Source: Henriciella sp.
Lineage (GTDB): Bacteria; Pseudomonadota; Alphaproteobacteria; Caulobacterales; Hyphomonadaceae
Direction of reading: 5' to 3'
DNA length: 64,000 nt
Assembly (NCBI GenBank): GCA_013214545.1
Contig: JABSQB010000006.1
Span: 62,001-126,000 of the forward strand
Numbering within the stretch: position 1 is the first letter of the stretch; each line of letters starts with the position of its first letter. Of this stretch, positions 18,053-28,616 are shown one piece after another. Both the position numbers and the translations under genes were made by a program. The notes beneath the pieces were generated by a model. It did no database searches. It was not told the origin of the DNA and saw only the letters and a program-made list of their open reading frames with translations.

Positions 18053-18628
18053 ATGCGTTTGACACCTTTTACAAAACTGCGCCGGTTCGCGCGCGATGAA
18101 AGCGGGATTTCTGCGGTGGAGTTCGCCTTGATCGCGCCGCTGATGGTGATGATTTACTTTGGCTGTATCGAGCTGTCTCTGATGATGACGCTTGATCGGA
18201 AAGTGACTGGCGCGACCGCTGCGCTTGGCGATCTGACCTCACGCTCTTCAACAGTCAGCAATGCCGACCTCACAGATATCTTTGAGGCCACCCGCATGGT
18301 CATGCAGCCGAATGACATGACCGGCGCCCGGATGCGTGTTTCGAGCCTATACGAAGACAGCGGCCAGGTGAAAGTCGCCTGGAGCGATGGTTGTAACCTG
18401 ACGCCTTACAGCGCCGATGAAGTTGTGATCATCCCGGCCAACCTGATCCCCACCGCGGGAACGATTATCATGGCTGAGATCGAGTATGACTACACCTCGG
18501 GCATCGGCTATTTCTTCTCCAGCTCGAAGCAACTCTCGGACAAGTTCTATCTGCGTCCGCGCCGGGTCGATTCGATCACGCGTGATCGGACAGCTGGATC
18601 TTTCTCCTGCGCCTATACCGCCCCTTAA
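18053..18628 (+). CDS. TadE/TadG-type pilus assembly protein (second of pair)
   Basis: 191 aa. A short basic leader (FTKLRRFARDESG) is followed by [20 protein letters not shown], the prepilin-like helix with the conserved Glu. The C-terminal domain contains two Cys (DGCNLTPYS and FSCAYTAP) and probably lies in the periplasm. It follows the first TadE gene by 12 bases, with a purine-rich site GGGGACAAGAAG. The rest of a tad locus (cpaA-F, flp) is not in the window. Its stop overlaps the convergent transporter stop by 3 bases. Confidence 0.87.
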   Translation: MRLTPFTKLRRFARDESGISAVEFALIAPLMVMIYFGCIELSLMMTLDRKVTGATAALGDLTSRSSTVSNADLTDIFEATRMVMQPNDMTGARMRVSSLYEDSGQVKVAWSDGCNLTPYSADEVVIIPANLIPTAGTIIMAEIEYDYTSGIGYFFSSSKQLSDKFYLRPRRVDSITRDRTAGSFSCAYTAP

Positions 18629-20037
18629 GCGCTGATTTTCGTTTTCATATGCTCGGGCGTCTTGTCGGCTTTGACCGTCATGATGATGGCCAGGCCTGTC
18701 ATCAATAGAACCACGACGGGCGCAAACCCGGCGCGTTGATCATTGGTCAGCCAGGTGACCAGCGCGACTGAACCCGGGCCAAGCCAGACCGTTACACTGC
18801 CAGCCATGGCATAGAAGCCGAAAAACTCGCCGATTTTCTCTGGCGGAGCGATGTGAAGCAGCATGTATCGGCTGGAGGAAATCGTCGCCACCAGGAAGAT
18901 GGTTCCGGGGATGACAGCCAGAACATAGACCAGATCCGCAAGCGTGCTGAACACGCTACCTTCCCAAACCGTGTGTCCAGCCGGGATCAGCCCGAACAAA
19001 AGCGAGTCCTTGGTGATTGAAATCTGGAAAATGCCGATCAGAATTGCCATGCTGAGCTCGAACATCAGAGCGCGTTTCGGGCCGAGCAGACGATCCAGCA
19101 CGCCGCCGAAAAACCCACCAACCACCGCGAACAGAGAGGCCATAATTCCATAGACCGCGAGCTGTTGGCCGTTCCAGGCCAGGACGCCAGCGACATAGAC
19201 GCCGCCAATGGTCAACATCGCGGCAATTCCGTCGGCGTAGATCATCCGGCCGACTAGGTAGCGCATGACGTTCGGATGTTGCTGGAAGCGGCTTTTCACC
19301 CAGGCGTACGGCTGGACGCGATTGGCCGGGTTTCGAAAATCCTTGAGCGCCTGACTCCAGGTTGCGCCTGTCTTATAGACGTCCGGCATCAGCAGGAAAA
19401 ATATGGTCATGAACACCAGAAGCCAGAACCCGATGGTCGGGGCGGTCAGGCGCGAAATGTCCAATTCGGCGAGTCCGAAGGGCGGGTTTTGACTGAGGAC
19501 CGCGATCGCGATCAGCAGCACCATTCCAGCCGCATTGCCCATGGCGAGCCCGAGGCCGGAGACCAGTGGCAGGGCGGAAGAGCGCCCGGCGCCGGGCAGC
19601 ATCGCATTGTGAAGCAACTCCGACACGGTGTAACTGCAATAGCCGACGATCAGAAGAAACATTCCGATCGGAATTGCGCCTGGCAAGTCAGGCGTCACAA
19701 ATCCAAGCAGGATCGAGCACAGCGCCAGAACGCCAAATGTGTAGAATATGAAAGGCTTCTTTGCGCCGGCATTGTCGACAATGCTGCCAAGTATGGGCGA
19801 AACAATTGCCATGATCACGCCCGCAATAGCGATCGTTACACCGACGAGGGTCTGCCCCAGCTCGCCGCTTTGGATAACAGAATTGGCGAAGTAGGGTGTG
19901 AAAATGAAGATGACAACAATGTTGTAATAGGGATTCCGGGCCCATTCGAACGAAGCCCATCCGATCCCCTTCTTGCCAAATGCACCGCCGCTGACCTCTT
20001 CGGCTCCTGAATTCTCTGCAACAGGGGCTGCGCTCAT
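18625..20037 (-). CDS. MFS transporter, UMF1/Atg22-like
   Basis: 470 aa with about 12 membrane helices. The start KGIGWASFEWARNPYYNIV and the FTPYFA that follows are typical of the UMF1 (Atg22-like) group. Helices 2-3 carry VSPILGSIVDNAGAKKPFI, the MFS loop motif. The substrate is unknown; eukaryotic relatives export amino acids from vacuoles. ATG 20037 has GGGAG 8 bases upstream, and a longer frame to 20205 lacks support. It converges on the TadE pair. Confidence 0.85.
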   Translation of the reverse strand: MSAAPVAENSGAEEVSGGAFGKKGIGWASFEWARNPYYNIVVIFIFTPYFANSVIQSGELGQTLVGVTIAIAGVIMAIVSPILGSIVDNAGAKKPFIFYTFGVLALCSILLGFVTPDLPGAIPIGMFLLIVGYCSYTVSELLHNAMLPGAGRSSALPLVSGLGLAMGNAAGMVLLIAIAVLSQNPPFGLAELDISRLTAPTIGFWLLVFMTIFFLLMPDVYKTGATWSQALKDFRNPANRVQPYAWVKSRFQQHPNVMRYLVGRMIYADGIAAMLTIGGVYVAGVLAWNGQQLAVYGIMASLFAVVGGFFGGVLDRLLGPKRALMFELSMAILIGIFQISITKDSLLFGLIPAGHTVWEGSVFSTLADLVYVLAVIPGTIFLVATISSSRYMLLHIAPPEKIGEFFGFYAMAGSVTVWLGPGSVALVTWLTNDQRAGFAPVVVLLMTGLAIIMTVKADKTPEHMKTKISA

Positions 20038-20203
20038 ATGATAGACTCCCAAATGGCGCATCTTCCGGCGCGTTGGCGGCGACCCTGTATCATTCCGCCC
20101 GCGATGAAAAGGCGGACGCTGCGTCGCTCTGCTGCGACATCTATTGTGCTTGACGCTGGCGTCCACCTCGATAAAGACGAGCCAGATTGAGTTGGAGACC
20201 GTC

Positions 20204-20503
20204 ATGGCAGACGATTACACACGCGGCGAAATGGATATCGAAGCTCAAAAGAGCATGTATGTTGGCACGATGAAGGCCGGCGCCTGGGGCGCGATAATCA
20301 CGCTTCTGATGCTGGCTTATGCGACGTTTACCTTGTCGATGGGCATGCCCTGGTTGGTGGCGTTGGTCGTGTGTGCCGGCGCTGGCATCGTGATTGGCCT
20401 CGGCATGGGATTTGGCGGCGCCTGGATTGCCACAATCGTTGCGCTTTCCGGATTGGCTGTGTTCATTCAAGTCCTGATCATATTGTTCCAGATGGCGCTC
20501 TAG
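20204..20503 (+). CDS. aa3-type cytochrome c oxidase subunit IV-like protein
   Basis: 99 aa. The N-terminus [20 protein letters not shown] matches the short family of bacterial aa3 cytochrome oxidase subunit IV (GxMDIxxQ). Three membrane stretches follow where the subunit usually has one or two, so it may belong to an expanded relative. GGAG lies 7 bases before ATG 20204. A rho-independent terminator follows at 20528, so it is transcribed alone. Other oxidase genes are not in the window. Confidence 0.75.
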   Translation: MADDYTRGEMDIEAQKSMYVGTMKAGAWGAIITLLMLAYATFTLSMGMPWLVALVVCAGAGIVIGLGMGFGGAWIATIVALSGLAVFIQVLIILFQMAL

Positions 20504-20527
20504 CGACGCTGCGCAGAACGATTTTTC

Positions 20528-20556
20528 AAAAGCGGTTGCTGCGGCAGCCGCTTTTT
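20528..20556 (+). terminator. Rho-independent terminator after the oxidase subunit IV gene
   Basis: AAAAGCGGTTGC (20528-20539), loop TGCG, GCAGCCGCTTTT (20544-20555), with one G-U pair, then a T-rich tail TTCTTT. Typical intrinsic terminator 24 bases after the stop codon. Confidence 0.9.
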
Positions 20557-20606
20557 CTTTGCCTGCTTCACTGGTGCGAATCAGACAGGACGCCTATTTT
20601 CAGCCA

Positions 20607-22496
20607 ATGCCTGATAGCGCGCCTCTTTCTCCGCGGCCTCAGATCCGCCAATTGCCACCCGATGCGATCAATCGCATAGCCGCAGGTGAAGTGGTTGAAC
20701 GCCCCGCTGCGGCAGTCAAGGAACTGGTCGAAAACGCCATTGATGCGGGCGCGCGATCGATCAAGGTGACCATCGAAGAGGGCGGCCTGAAGCGCCTGAT
20801 TGTCGAAGATGATGGTTGCGGCATGAGCGGCGATGACATGCTGCTGGCGCTCGAGCGTCATGCCACCTCGAAGCTGCGCCCGGGTGAGGATGGCCGGATT
20901 GATCTGCTGAATATCCACACGATGGGATTTCGCGGTGAGGCCCTGCCCTCCATCGGCTCAGTCAGCCGGATGACCCTGACGTCTCGGGCGGACGGCGAAG
21001 ACGCGGCAGAGCTTTATGTCGAAGCCGGTCGGATCGAAGGCCCGAAACCCGCGGCTTTCGCTGGCACGGGTCTCACCGGCACACGGATAGAGGTACGCGA
21101 CCTGTTTCACGCGACCCCGGCGCGGCTGAAATTCATGAAGACCGAGCGCTCGGAGACGATGGCGGTCACTGATACGCTCAAACGCCTCGCTATGGCGCGC
21201 GCCGATATTGCGTTTCAGCTCGAAAGCAATGGCCGCAGCGTCTTTCGCTATGCCGCTCATCCGGATACGCCCGAAGGACGGCTTGAGCGACTTGGCGCGA
21301 TCATGGGGCGCGAGTTTCGCGAGAATGCGATTGAGATTGAAGCGGATCGCGAAGGCGTGCGCCTGTCTGGCTTCGCTGGCCTACCGACACTCAATCGCGG
21401 CAATGCCCAAAAACAGTATCTTTTCGTCAATGGCCGCCCGGTCAAAGACCGTATGCTGAACGGCGTCATTCGCGCGGCATATCAGGATTTTCTGGCCCGC
21501 GATCGCCACCCCATGGCGGCTCTTTTTGTCGATCTCGATCCTGAATATGTCGATGTAAACGTCCATCCGGCCAAGACAGAAGTGCGGTTCCGTGATGCGG
21601 GCAATGTTCGCGGCCTGATCATTGGCGCGCTGCGCCACGCGCTTGCGGCAGCCGGGCACCGCGCCAGTACAACGGTTGCATCTCAGGCGCTCGGCAAGGT
21701 CCAGGCCGAGCCGGTTCAGGCGGATGTCTTCCGGCCGAGTACGCTATGGTCTGATCGCCCAAGCGGCGGCGCGGCGCAGCCGGTAATGCCGGTGTCGACC
21801 CAGAGACCTCAGCCGGTCTCCGCGCCGCCGTCAGCACTGCACGAACCGGCGGGTGATTCCTATCAAGGCGGTCTGTCCGGGCGCGTGGAACCGGTTCAGG
21901 GCGAGCCCGCCGATGATTTCCCGCTTGGTGTGGCGCGCGCGCAGTTGCACGAAACCTATGTCGTCGCGCAGACCGGAGACGGGATCGTCATCGTCGACCA
22001 ACACGCGGCGCATGAGCGGCTCGTCTATGAAGACATGAAGCGCCAAATGGCGGAGGGCGGCGTTAAGCGCCAGGCTCTGCTGATCCCGGATGTGGTGGAG
22101 CTGAGCGAAGACGAGACCGCACGAATTCTGGCGCGGACTGATGAATTGGCTGAGCTTGGATTGGAGATCGAACCGTTTGGGCTTGGCGCTGTGTGCGTGC
22201 GCGCAACCCCGGCTTTGTTCGGTGAGATGGACGTGGCGGGCTTGGTGCGCGATCTGGCCGATGATTTCGCTGAATATGATGCCGGATTGGCGCTGAAAGA
22301 GCGGTTTGAAGAGGTCATGGGCAATATGGCCTGCCGCGGCTCGGTCCGGGCCGGGCGCCGCCTCAATGCGGAAGAGATGAACGCCCTACTGCGCCAGATG
22401 GAATCGACCCCGCATTCGGGCCAATGCAATCACGGCCGACCGACCTATGTCGAACTGAAGCTCGCGGATATCGAACGCCTATTCGGACGGCGTTGA
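20607..22496 (+). CDS. mutL: DNA mismatch repair protein MutL
   Basis: 629 aa. The N-terminal GHKL ATPase has [33 protein letters not shown] and [23 protein letters not shown] and the [14 protein letters not shown] motif lie in the transducer domain. A Pro/Ser-rich linker (about 365-430) leads to the C-terminal dimerisation domain, with [18 protein letters not shown] near the end. The endonuclease motif DQHA(x)2E(x)4E is matched in part by [13 protein letters not shown]. It couples MutS mismatch recognition to strand removal; mutS is not in the window. Confidence 0.97.
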   Translation: MPDSAPLSPRPQIRQLPPDAINRIAAGEVVERPAAAVKELVENAIDAGARSIKVTIEEGGLKRLIVEDDGCGMSGDDMLLALERHATSKLRPGEDGRIDLLNIHTMGFRGEALPSIGSVSRMTLTSRADGEDAAELYVEAGRIEGPKPAAFAGTGLTGTRIEVRDLFHATPARLKFMKTERSETMAVTDTLKRLAMARADIAFQLESNGRSVFRYAAHPDTPEGRLERLGAIMGREFRENAIEIEADREGVRLSGFAGLPTLNRGNAQKQYLFVNGRPVKDRMLNGVIRAAYQDFLARDRHPMAALFVDLDPEYVDVNVHPAKTEVRFRDAGNVRGLIIGALRHALAAAGHRASTTVASQALGKVQAEPVQADVFRPSTLWSDRPSGGAAQPVMPVSTQRPQPVSAPPSALHEPAGDSYQGGLSGRVEPVQGEPADDFPLGVARAQLHETYVVAQTGDGIVIVDQHAAHERLVYEDMKRQMAEGGVKRQALLIPDVVELSEDETARILARTDELAELGLEIEPFGLGAVCVRATPALFGEMDVAGLVRDLADDFAEYDAGLALKERFEEVMGNMACRGSVRAGRRLNAEEMNALLRQMESTPHSGQCNHGRPTYVELKLADIERLFGRR

Positions 22497-22548
22497 TTTC
22501 AAAGAGAGAAATAAGAAATAATCAACCTAAACGTGCTTAATTGTCGCG

Positions 22549-23565
22549 ATGAGCAGCGCGGCCAGCCCTCCTAACAAGAAGAATCATCTTCGATTCTCTG
22601 TGGCGCTGATGGCCGTGGGGTTTCTCGGGATTATCGCGCTTGCGTTTCTCGCTTTTGCCTCCGTTCATGAGCTGAGCCGCCAGTTTTTACTGCTGGAATC
22701 GGCCATTATCCTGGTGGTAACCCTCGGATTGCTGATCCTGGTCGCCCGCCATGACAAGAAGACCGAAGAAGCCGAGGCGATTGCTGAGAGTCAGCTCTCG
22801 CATCTGGCTGATTTTGCCACCGATCTGTACTGGGAAACCGACTTGGAAGGCCATGTCATCGCTGCCGGTGGCCGCCTGATGAAGACCTTCTTTCCGGATA
22901 TCAATCACGTCGTCGGCCGGCACTATATGAGCGTTATCAAGCTGGATGACACAGAGCGCGAAAAGATGCTGAACGCGCTGCAAGCGATCAAGCCCTACTC
23001 GGATATCCTGTCCGTGTTTCACGCCACTGATGGCAGGCGTTTCTATATCTCGCTGTCTGCGACGCCGCGCTACAGCAAGTCGGGCGCGGTCATCGGCTAT
23101 CTTGGTGTTGGCACAAATGTGACCCGTCGGATCGAGGCTCAGGGACGCCTCAAGCACATGGCTGAGCATGATATGCTGACGGGGCTCGCCAATCGTTATT
23201 CGTTCCAGAACCGCATCGAGAAAGACATCGCCGAGAGCGCAGAGGATGAGAATATTGCTATCCTCGCCATCGATCTCGATAATTTCAAATCGATCAATGA
23301 CACGTTCGGTCATCAAACCGGTGACGCCCTGCTCAATCTGGTCGCCGCCCGCATCGTTTCGTCCTTGTCCCGCCCGTTCCGGGTTGGTGGGTTAGAGCTC
23401 AAATGCTCCGCCTCAGTTGGCGTTGCCTGCGCGCCCCTGCATGCGGAGTCGACCCAGGGTCTGCTGAAATGCGCCGACCTCGCTCTATACGAAGCCAAAG
23501 GCAGCGGGCGGAGCTGCTATCGCCTGTTCCAGACGCCAGAGACCCGCCGCGCTGCGGTGAATTAG
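22549..23565 (+). CDS. PAS-GGDEF membrane protein with the GGDEF loop deleted
   Basis: 338 aa. Two N-terminal membrane helices (about 15-40 and 45-65), then a PAS domain (about 85-195: LYWETDLEGHVIAAGG to YLGVGTNVTRR) and a GGDEF-type domain (HDMLTGLANRYSFQNRI). The fold start is intact, including AIDLDNFKSINDTFGHQTGD. After LLNLVAARI the sequence jumps straight to VSSLSRPFRVGG and the final SASVGVACAP region. About 40 residues that normally carry RxGGDEF and the I-site are missing in frame. It should therefore be unable to make c-di-GMP, and may be a sensor or GTP-binding adaptor. Confidence 0.88.
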   Translation: MSSAASPPNKKNHLRFSVALMAVGFLGIIALAFLAFASVHELSRQFLLLESAIILVVTLGLLILVARHDKKTEEAEAIAESQLSHLADFATDLYWETDLEGHVIAAGGRLMKTFFPDINHVVGRHYMSVIKLDDTEREKMLNALQAIKPYSDILSVFHATDGRRFYISLSATPRYSKSGAVIGYLGVGTNVTRRIEAQGRLKHMAEHDMLTGLANRYSFQNRIEKDIAESAEDENIAILAIDLDNFKSINDTFGHQTGDALLNLVAARIVSSLSRPFRVGGLELKCSASVGVACAPLHAESTQGLLKCADLALYEAKGSGRSCYRLFQTPETRRAAVN

Positions 23566-24026
23566 AGGCTGGCGCGCAGCATCCAGGCTGTCTTGTCAGC
23601 AATCGTCGCGCGCTGTGTCATCAAATCTGCGGTCACGTCATCCCCGGCTTCCCCGGCAATGCGAATGCCGTCGCGCGCGGCGCGGGCCACAGCTTCATGA
23701 CCGAGCGCCAGATTGGCGACCATGGTTGCCGCATCCGGCACTGACGTATCGGGTTCAATCGACGCGTCCTGCATCATTTCACCTGATGAACCCGGAGCAA
23801 ACCGTCCAAGCGCGCGGATGCGTTCTGCCAATTCATCGAGCGCTGCCCACAGCTCTGTATATTGCGTCATGAAAACCTCGTGCAGCGACTGAAAGCGCGG
23901 GCCAGTGACGTTCCAATGATAGCCGTGCGTTTTTATGTAAAGCGCATAGGTTTCGCCGAGCAGGCGTTTCAAAGCCGCGGCTGATTTGGCGCGATCGGCT
24001 TCAGATATCCCAATTTCTACATTCAT
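23562..24026 (-). CDS. dps: Dps family DNA-binding ferritin-like protein
   Basis: 154 aa. The ferroxidase motif spans HGYHWNVTGPRFQSLHEVF and TELWAALDELAERIRALG, giving the His, Asp and Glu ligands shared across Dps subunits. It oxidises and stores iron and protects DNA from peroxide. The N-terminal tail is short and acidic-neutral, so DNA binding is uncertain. ATG 24026 has GAGG upstream; a TTG 15 bases earlier is in frame. The stop overlaps the end of the PAS-GGDEF gene by 4 bases, convergently. Confidence 0.94.
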   Translation of the reverse strand: MNVEIGISEADRAKSAAALKRLLGETYALYIKTHGYHWNVTGPRFQSLHEVFMTQYTELWAALDELAERIRALGRFAPGSSGEMMQDASIEPDTSVPDAATMVANLALGHEAVARAARDGIRIAGEAGDDVTADLMTQRATIADKTAWMLRASL

Positions 24027-24129
24027 GGTTGTAACCCTCAATCTTGATGCGGTTGAGATGGGGAGGTGAACGTCAATCCGCCAATTGATATTCGGGCTGT
24101 CAGATATAGATGTTTTCTATGGCAAAGAC

Positions 24130-25377
<1,248 letters not shown>

Positions 25378-25516
25378 TCATTCCGACTGGTTGCAAGCCA
25401 ACATTAAAAATCTTCGATTGTTAAAATTTCAACGATTAAATTAGCGGGGATTTGACCAAGTCCGGCTATATACAACCGCTAGTTTTATCCATGGCTGGGG
25501 GCCGAGGATTGTTGTC

Positions 25517-25834
25517 ATGTGGTTTGTACGTGAAGCCAGTTCTGATGTGTATCAGCAAGCCTTCGACCGATTTAAGGGCGAAGTCGGCTTCTATATTGGC
25601 GAAGTTCAGGACTATTTTATCGGGCTGAATGATGCCGAGCGCGGTTTGGCCCTGTGCGCCTTCATTCTATTCCTGATCTATCTGATCATTGCCCGCGCCC
25701 GCCGGAAGTATAATCCGGGCAGCATTGGCCGCCAGTTTATCGGCGCCGTTATGCTGGTCGGAATGGTGCTGTTTGTCAGCGATATCCTGTTTGATTCCAC
25801 GCCAGGCGCTTATAGCAACCTGTTCAGGCTCTAG
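25517..25834 (+). CDS. Hypothetical small membrane protein
   Basis: 105 aa. A soluble N-terminus of about 40 residues (VYQQAFDRFKGEVGFYIGEV) is followed by two helices (LALCAFILFLIYLIIARARR and FIGAVMLVGMVLFVSDILF). I recognise no family. It lies 32 bases upstream of uvrC on the same strand, so the two are probably cotranscribed. Confidence 0.7.
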   Translation: MWFVREASSDVYQQAFDRFKGEVGFYIGEVQDYFIGLNDAERGLALCAFILFLIYLIIARARRKYNPGSIGRQFIGAVMLVGMVLFVSDILFDSTPGAYSNLFRL

Positions 25835-25866
25835 GCTTTCGCGCCATTGCCTCCTAAATTGGGTGC

Positions 25867-27741
25867 ATGCCCGATTCTCCGGATCTGACCGCCCGCAAAC
25901 GCGGTGTGTATGTCATCAAGGACAACCTGTCCCGGCTGCCGGCAAAGCCGGGCGTCTATCGCATGTTCGGCGAGGACGAGACGGTCCTCTATGTCGGCAA
26001 GGCCAAGAGCCTGAAAGCGCGGGTGTCGTCCTATACGCGCATTGGCGGACATACGCAGCGGATCGCTGCGATGATCATGGCGACGGCGCGGATGGAATTC
26101 GTGGTCACCGAAAGCGAAACCGAAGCCCTGCTGCTTGAGGCCAGTCTGATCAAGTCGCTCAAGCCGCGCTTCAACATCCTGCTGCGCGATGACAAATCGT
26201 TTCCCTACATCCTGATCCGCCGCGATCATGAAGCGCCACAAGTGCTGAAATATCGCGGTTCAAAGCAGGACCGCGGCGACTATTTCGGGCCATTCGCCAG
26301 TGCGGGTGCCGTGACTCGGACGATTGATACACTGCAAAAAGCCTTCCTGCTCCGGACCTGCGAAGACAGTGTCTTCTCGACCCGTCAGCGCCCATGCATG
26401 CTGCATCAGATCAAACGGTGTTCAGCGCCATGCGTGGATCTGATCAACGCTGAAGATTATCGCGCGCTCGCCGATCAGGCGGCTGATTTTCTGCGCGGAA
26501 AAGCCACAGACTTGCAGGCCGATCTCGCCACCCAGATGGAGGCGGCTGCGGAGAATATGGAGTTCGAACGCGCCGCCAGCCTGCGCGATCGCATCCGCGC
26601 CCTCGCCCATGTGCGGGCGCAGCAGGACATCAATCCAGACGGGATCGAAGAGGCAGATATCTTCTCCATCGCCATGGAGGGCGGGCTTTCCGCGGTGCAG
26701 GTCTTCTTCATTCGCGCCGGGCAAAACTGGGGCGCGACGGTACACTTCCCGCGCCATGAGAAAGGCGAGAGCGAAGCCGATATTCTCGCCGCTTTTCTAG
26801 TGCAGTTCTACGACAAGCGCCCGCCGCCGCGGGTGATCTTCACCAGTGTCGATCCGACCGATGGCGAACTGATCGCCGACGCGCTGACGCTCAAGGCCGA
26901 TCGCAAGGTTGAGATCCGGACGCCGCAAAGAGGCGAGAAACGCTCACTGGTTGAACAAGCGAGCCGCAATGCCGCCGAGGCGCTGAGCCGCAAACTCGCC
27001 GAGAGTGCGAACCAGGTGCGGCTCTTGAAAGAGGTGGCGAAAGCGTTCGATCTGGAAGATCCGCCGCAGCGCATCGAAATCTATGATAACTCCCACATTC
27101 AGGGCTCGAACATGGTCGGCGGCATGGTCGTCGCGGGCGCAGACGGGTTCGAGAAGGGCCAGTATCGCAAGTTCAATATCAAGGACAAAAGCCTCGAGCC
27201 GGGCGACGATTACGGCATGATGCGCGAGGTGATGCGGCGGCGTTTTTCGCGCGCTCTGAAAGAACGCGAAGAAGGCAATGGCGCCAATTGGCCGGACCTG
27301 GTCCTGATTGATGGCGGCCTGGGTCAGCTCAGCAGTGTGATCGAAGCGCTGGCCGAACTCGGCCTGTCGCCGTCCGATGTCAATCTGGTCTCGATCGCCA
27401 AAGGGGTTGAGCGCAATGCCGGGCGCGAACAGTTCTTCCAGCCCGGCCGCGCGCCATTCCGCCTGCCGGAAAACGCGCCGGTGCTCTATTACCTGCAGCG
27501 CCTGCGCGACGAGGCTCATCGCTGGGCCATTGGCGCCCACCGCGCCAAACGCAGCGCCGACATCAAGAAGAACCCGCTCGACGAGATTGGCGGCATCGGC
27601 CCGGCGCGCAAGAAAGCGCTGTTGCAATATTTCGGCTCGGCCAAAGGCGTCTCGCAAGCCAAGCTGGCGGATCTGAAAGAAGTTGAAGGCGTCTCAGCCG
27701 CTCTGGCTGAACGCATTTTTGGCCATTTCAATAGCGGTTAG
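25867..27741 (+). CDS. uvrC: UvrABC system protein C
   Basis: 624 aa. It makes both incisions in nucleotide excision repair. The N-terminal GIY-YIG-type domain is PAKPGVYRMFGEDETVLYVG with ESETEALLLEASLIK. The UVR motif is QMEAAAENMEFERAASLRDR. The C-terminal RNase H-like nuclease has IEIYDNSHIQGSNMVGGMVV and VLIDGGLGQL, and two helix-hairpin-helix motifs close the protein (IGGIGPARKKALL, LKEVEGVSAALAERI). The stop overlaps the convergent PduO gene by 4 bases. Confidence 0.97.
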   Translation: MPDSPDLTARKRGVYVIKDNLSRLPAKPGVYRMFGEDETVLYVGKAKSLKARVSSYTRIGGHTQRIAAMIMATARMEFVVTESETEALLLEASLIKSLKPRFNILLRDDKSFPYILIRRDHEAPQVLKYRGSKQDRGDYFGPFASAGAVTRTIDTLQKAFLLRTCEDSVFSTRQRPCMLHQIKRCSAPCVDLINAEDYRALADQAADFLRGKATDLQADLATQMEAAAENMEFERAASLRDRIRALAHVRAQQDINPDGIEEADIFSIAMEGGLSAVQVFFIRAGQNWGATVHFPRHEKGESEADILAAFLVQFYDKRPPPRVIFTSVDPTDGELIADALTLKADRKVEIRTPQRGEKRSLVEQASRNAAEALSRKLAESANQVRLLKEVAKAFDLEDPPQRIEIYDNSHIQGSNMVGGMVVAGADGFEKGQYRKFNIKDKSLEPGDDYGMMREVMRRRFSRALKEREEGNGANWPDLVLIDGGLGQLSSVIEALAELGLSPSDVNLVSIAKGVERNAGREQFFQPGRAPFRLPENAPVLYYLQRLRDEAHRWAIGAHRAKRSADIKKNPLDEIGGIGPARKKALLQYFGSAKGVSQAKLADLKEVEGVSAALAERIFGHFNSG

Positions 27742-28310
27742 CGATTGGCGCCTGGCACCCACTTGATGTCATCGGCGCCATCATTGTTGGCAGCGCGCCC
27801 GGCGACGAACAACCAGTCCGACAAGCGATTGGCATAGGCGAGCGCTTCAGCGCTGACGATCTCATCTTCCATGGCTGATAGTTCGGCAATCTGGCGCTCC
27901 GCGCGGCGACAGAGCGTGCGCGCGACATGCAGCTGCGCGGCGAGGGCGCTTCCGCCAGGCAAGATGAAACTATCCAGTGGTGCGATATTCTCATTCATCG
28001 CGTCGATTTCGGATTCGAGGCGCTCGACTTGCGCCGCGACGATGCGGAGCGGTTCCCATTCGAGCTTCTTGCCGCGATCAGGCGTTGCGAGATCCGCGCC
28101 GAGATCGAACAGGTCATTCTGGATTCGCCGGATCGCGATGAGCATGTCGCCGTCTGCATGCAAGGCGGCGACGCCGAGCGCAGCATTGGTTTCATCGACC
28201 GTGCCATAAGCGGTGACGCGCGGATGCCACTTGTCCACGGGCTCGCCGGTCGACAGACGGGTTTGTCCGCTATCGCCAGCCTTGGTGTAGATCTTGTCGA
28301 GCTTGACCAT
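27738..28310 (-). CDS. Cob(I)yrinic acid a,c-diamide adenosyltransferase, PduO type
   Basis: 190 aa. It adds the 5'-deoxyadenosyl group of ATP to cob(I)alamin. The N-terminal ATP motif is IYTKAGDSGQTRL, followed by the VDETNAALGVA stretch. The C-terminal helix motif is CRRAERQIAEL with NRLSDWLFVAGR, all PduO/MMAB-type. I took ATG 28310, just past the stop of the upstream HIG1 gene; a start at 28346 would overlap it. Product would supply B12-dependent mutases such as those of the ethylmalonyl-CoA route. Confidence 0.94.
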   Translation of the reverse strand: MVKLDKIYTKAGDSGQTRLSTGEPVDKWHPRVTAYGTVDETNAALGVAALHADGDMLIAIRRIQNDLFDLGADLATPDRGKKLEWEPLRIVAAQVERLESEIDAMNENIAPLDSFILPGGSALAAQLHVARTLCRRAERQIAELSAMEDEIVSAEALAYANRLSDWLFVAGRAANNDGADDIKWVPGANR

Positions 28311-28317
28311 CAGCGTG

Positions 28318-28527
28318 TCAGAACAGCTGGATCGATCCGACGACAATGCCCAGCAGGACCAGAATACCGATCACCACGGCCTGGACCATGACGCGCATCC
28401 GCATCAGTTGATTGGAACGACTGCGCTGGCCGTCATCGGTGCGTGTCAGGTTGATAAGTCCCATGACTAGAACCACGACCAGTAGGCCGATGGCGATATA
28501 GAGACCAATTGTAAGTGCGGAGGCCAT
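28318..28527 (-). CDS. HIG1 domain (twin transmembrane) protein
   Basis: 69 aa with two membrane helices (LTIGLYIAIGLLVVVLVMGL and VQAVVIGILVLLGIVVGSI). The loop between them contains SNQLMRMRVMVQ, which fits the HIG1 motif RxRx3Q. Bacterial HIG1 proteins are linked to respiratory complexes and low oxygen, but the role here is unknown. It directly precedes the PduO adenosyltransferase, an arrangement that I have seen recurrently in alphaproteobacteria. Confidence 0.85.
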   Translation of the reverse strand: MASALTIGLYIAIGLLVVVLVMGLINLTRTDDGQRSRSNQLMRMRVMVQAVVIGILVLLGIVVGSIQLF

Positions 28528-28616
28528 GATAAGCGCCTTCTCTTGTTTACTGGAGCCCGATTTAGGCCCTCAACGTATATTCGACCATGGGGCAGGGGGC
28601 CGCGGGGGCCTCAAGG

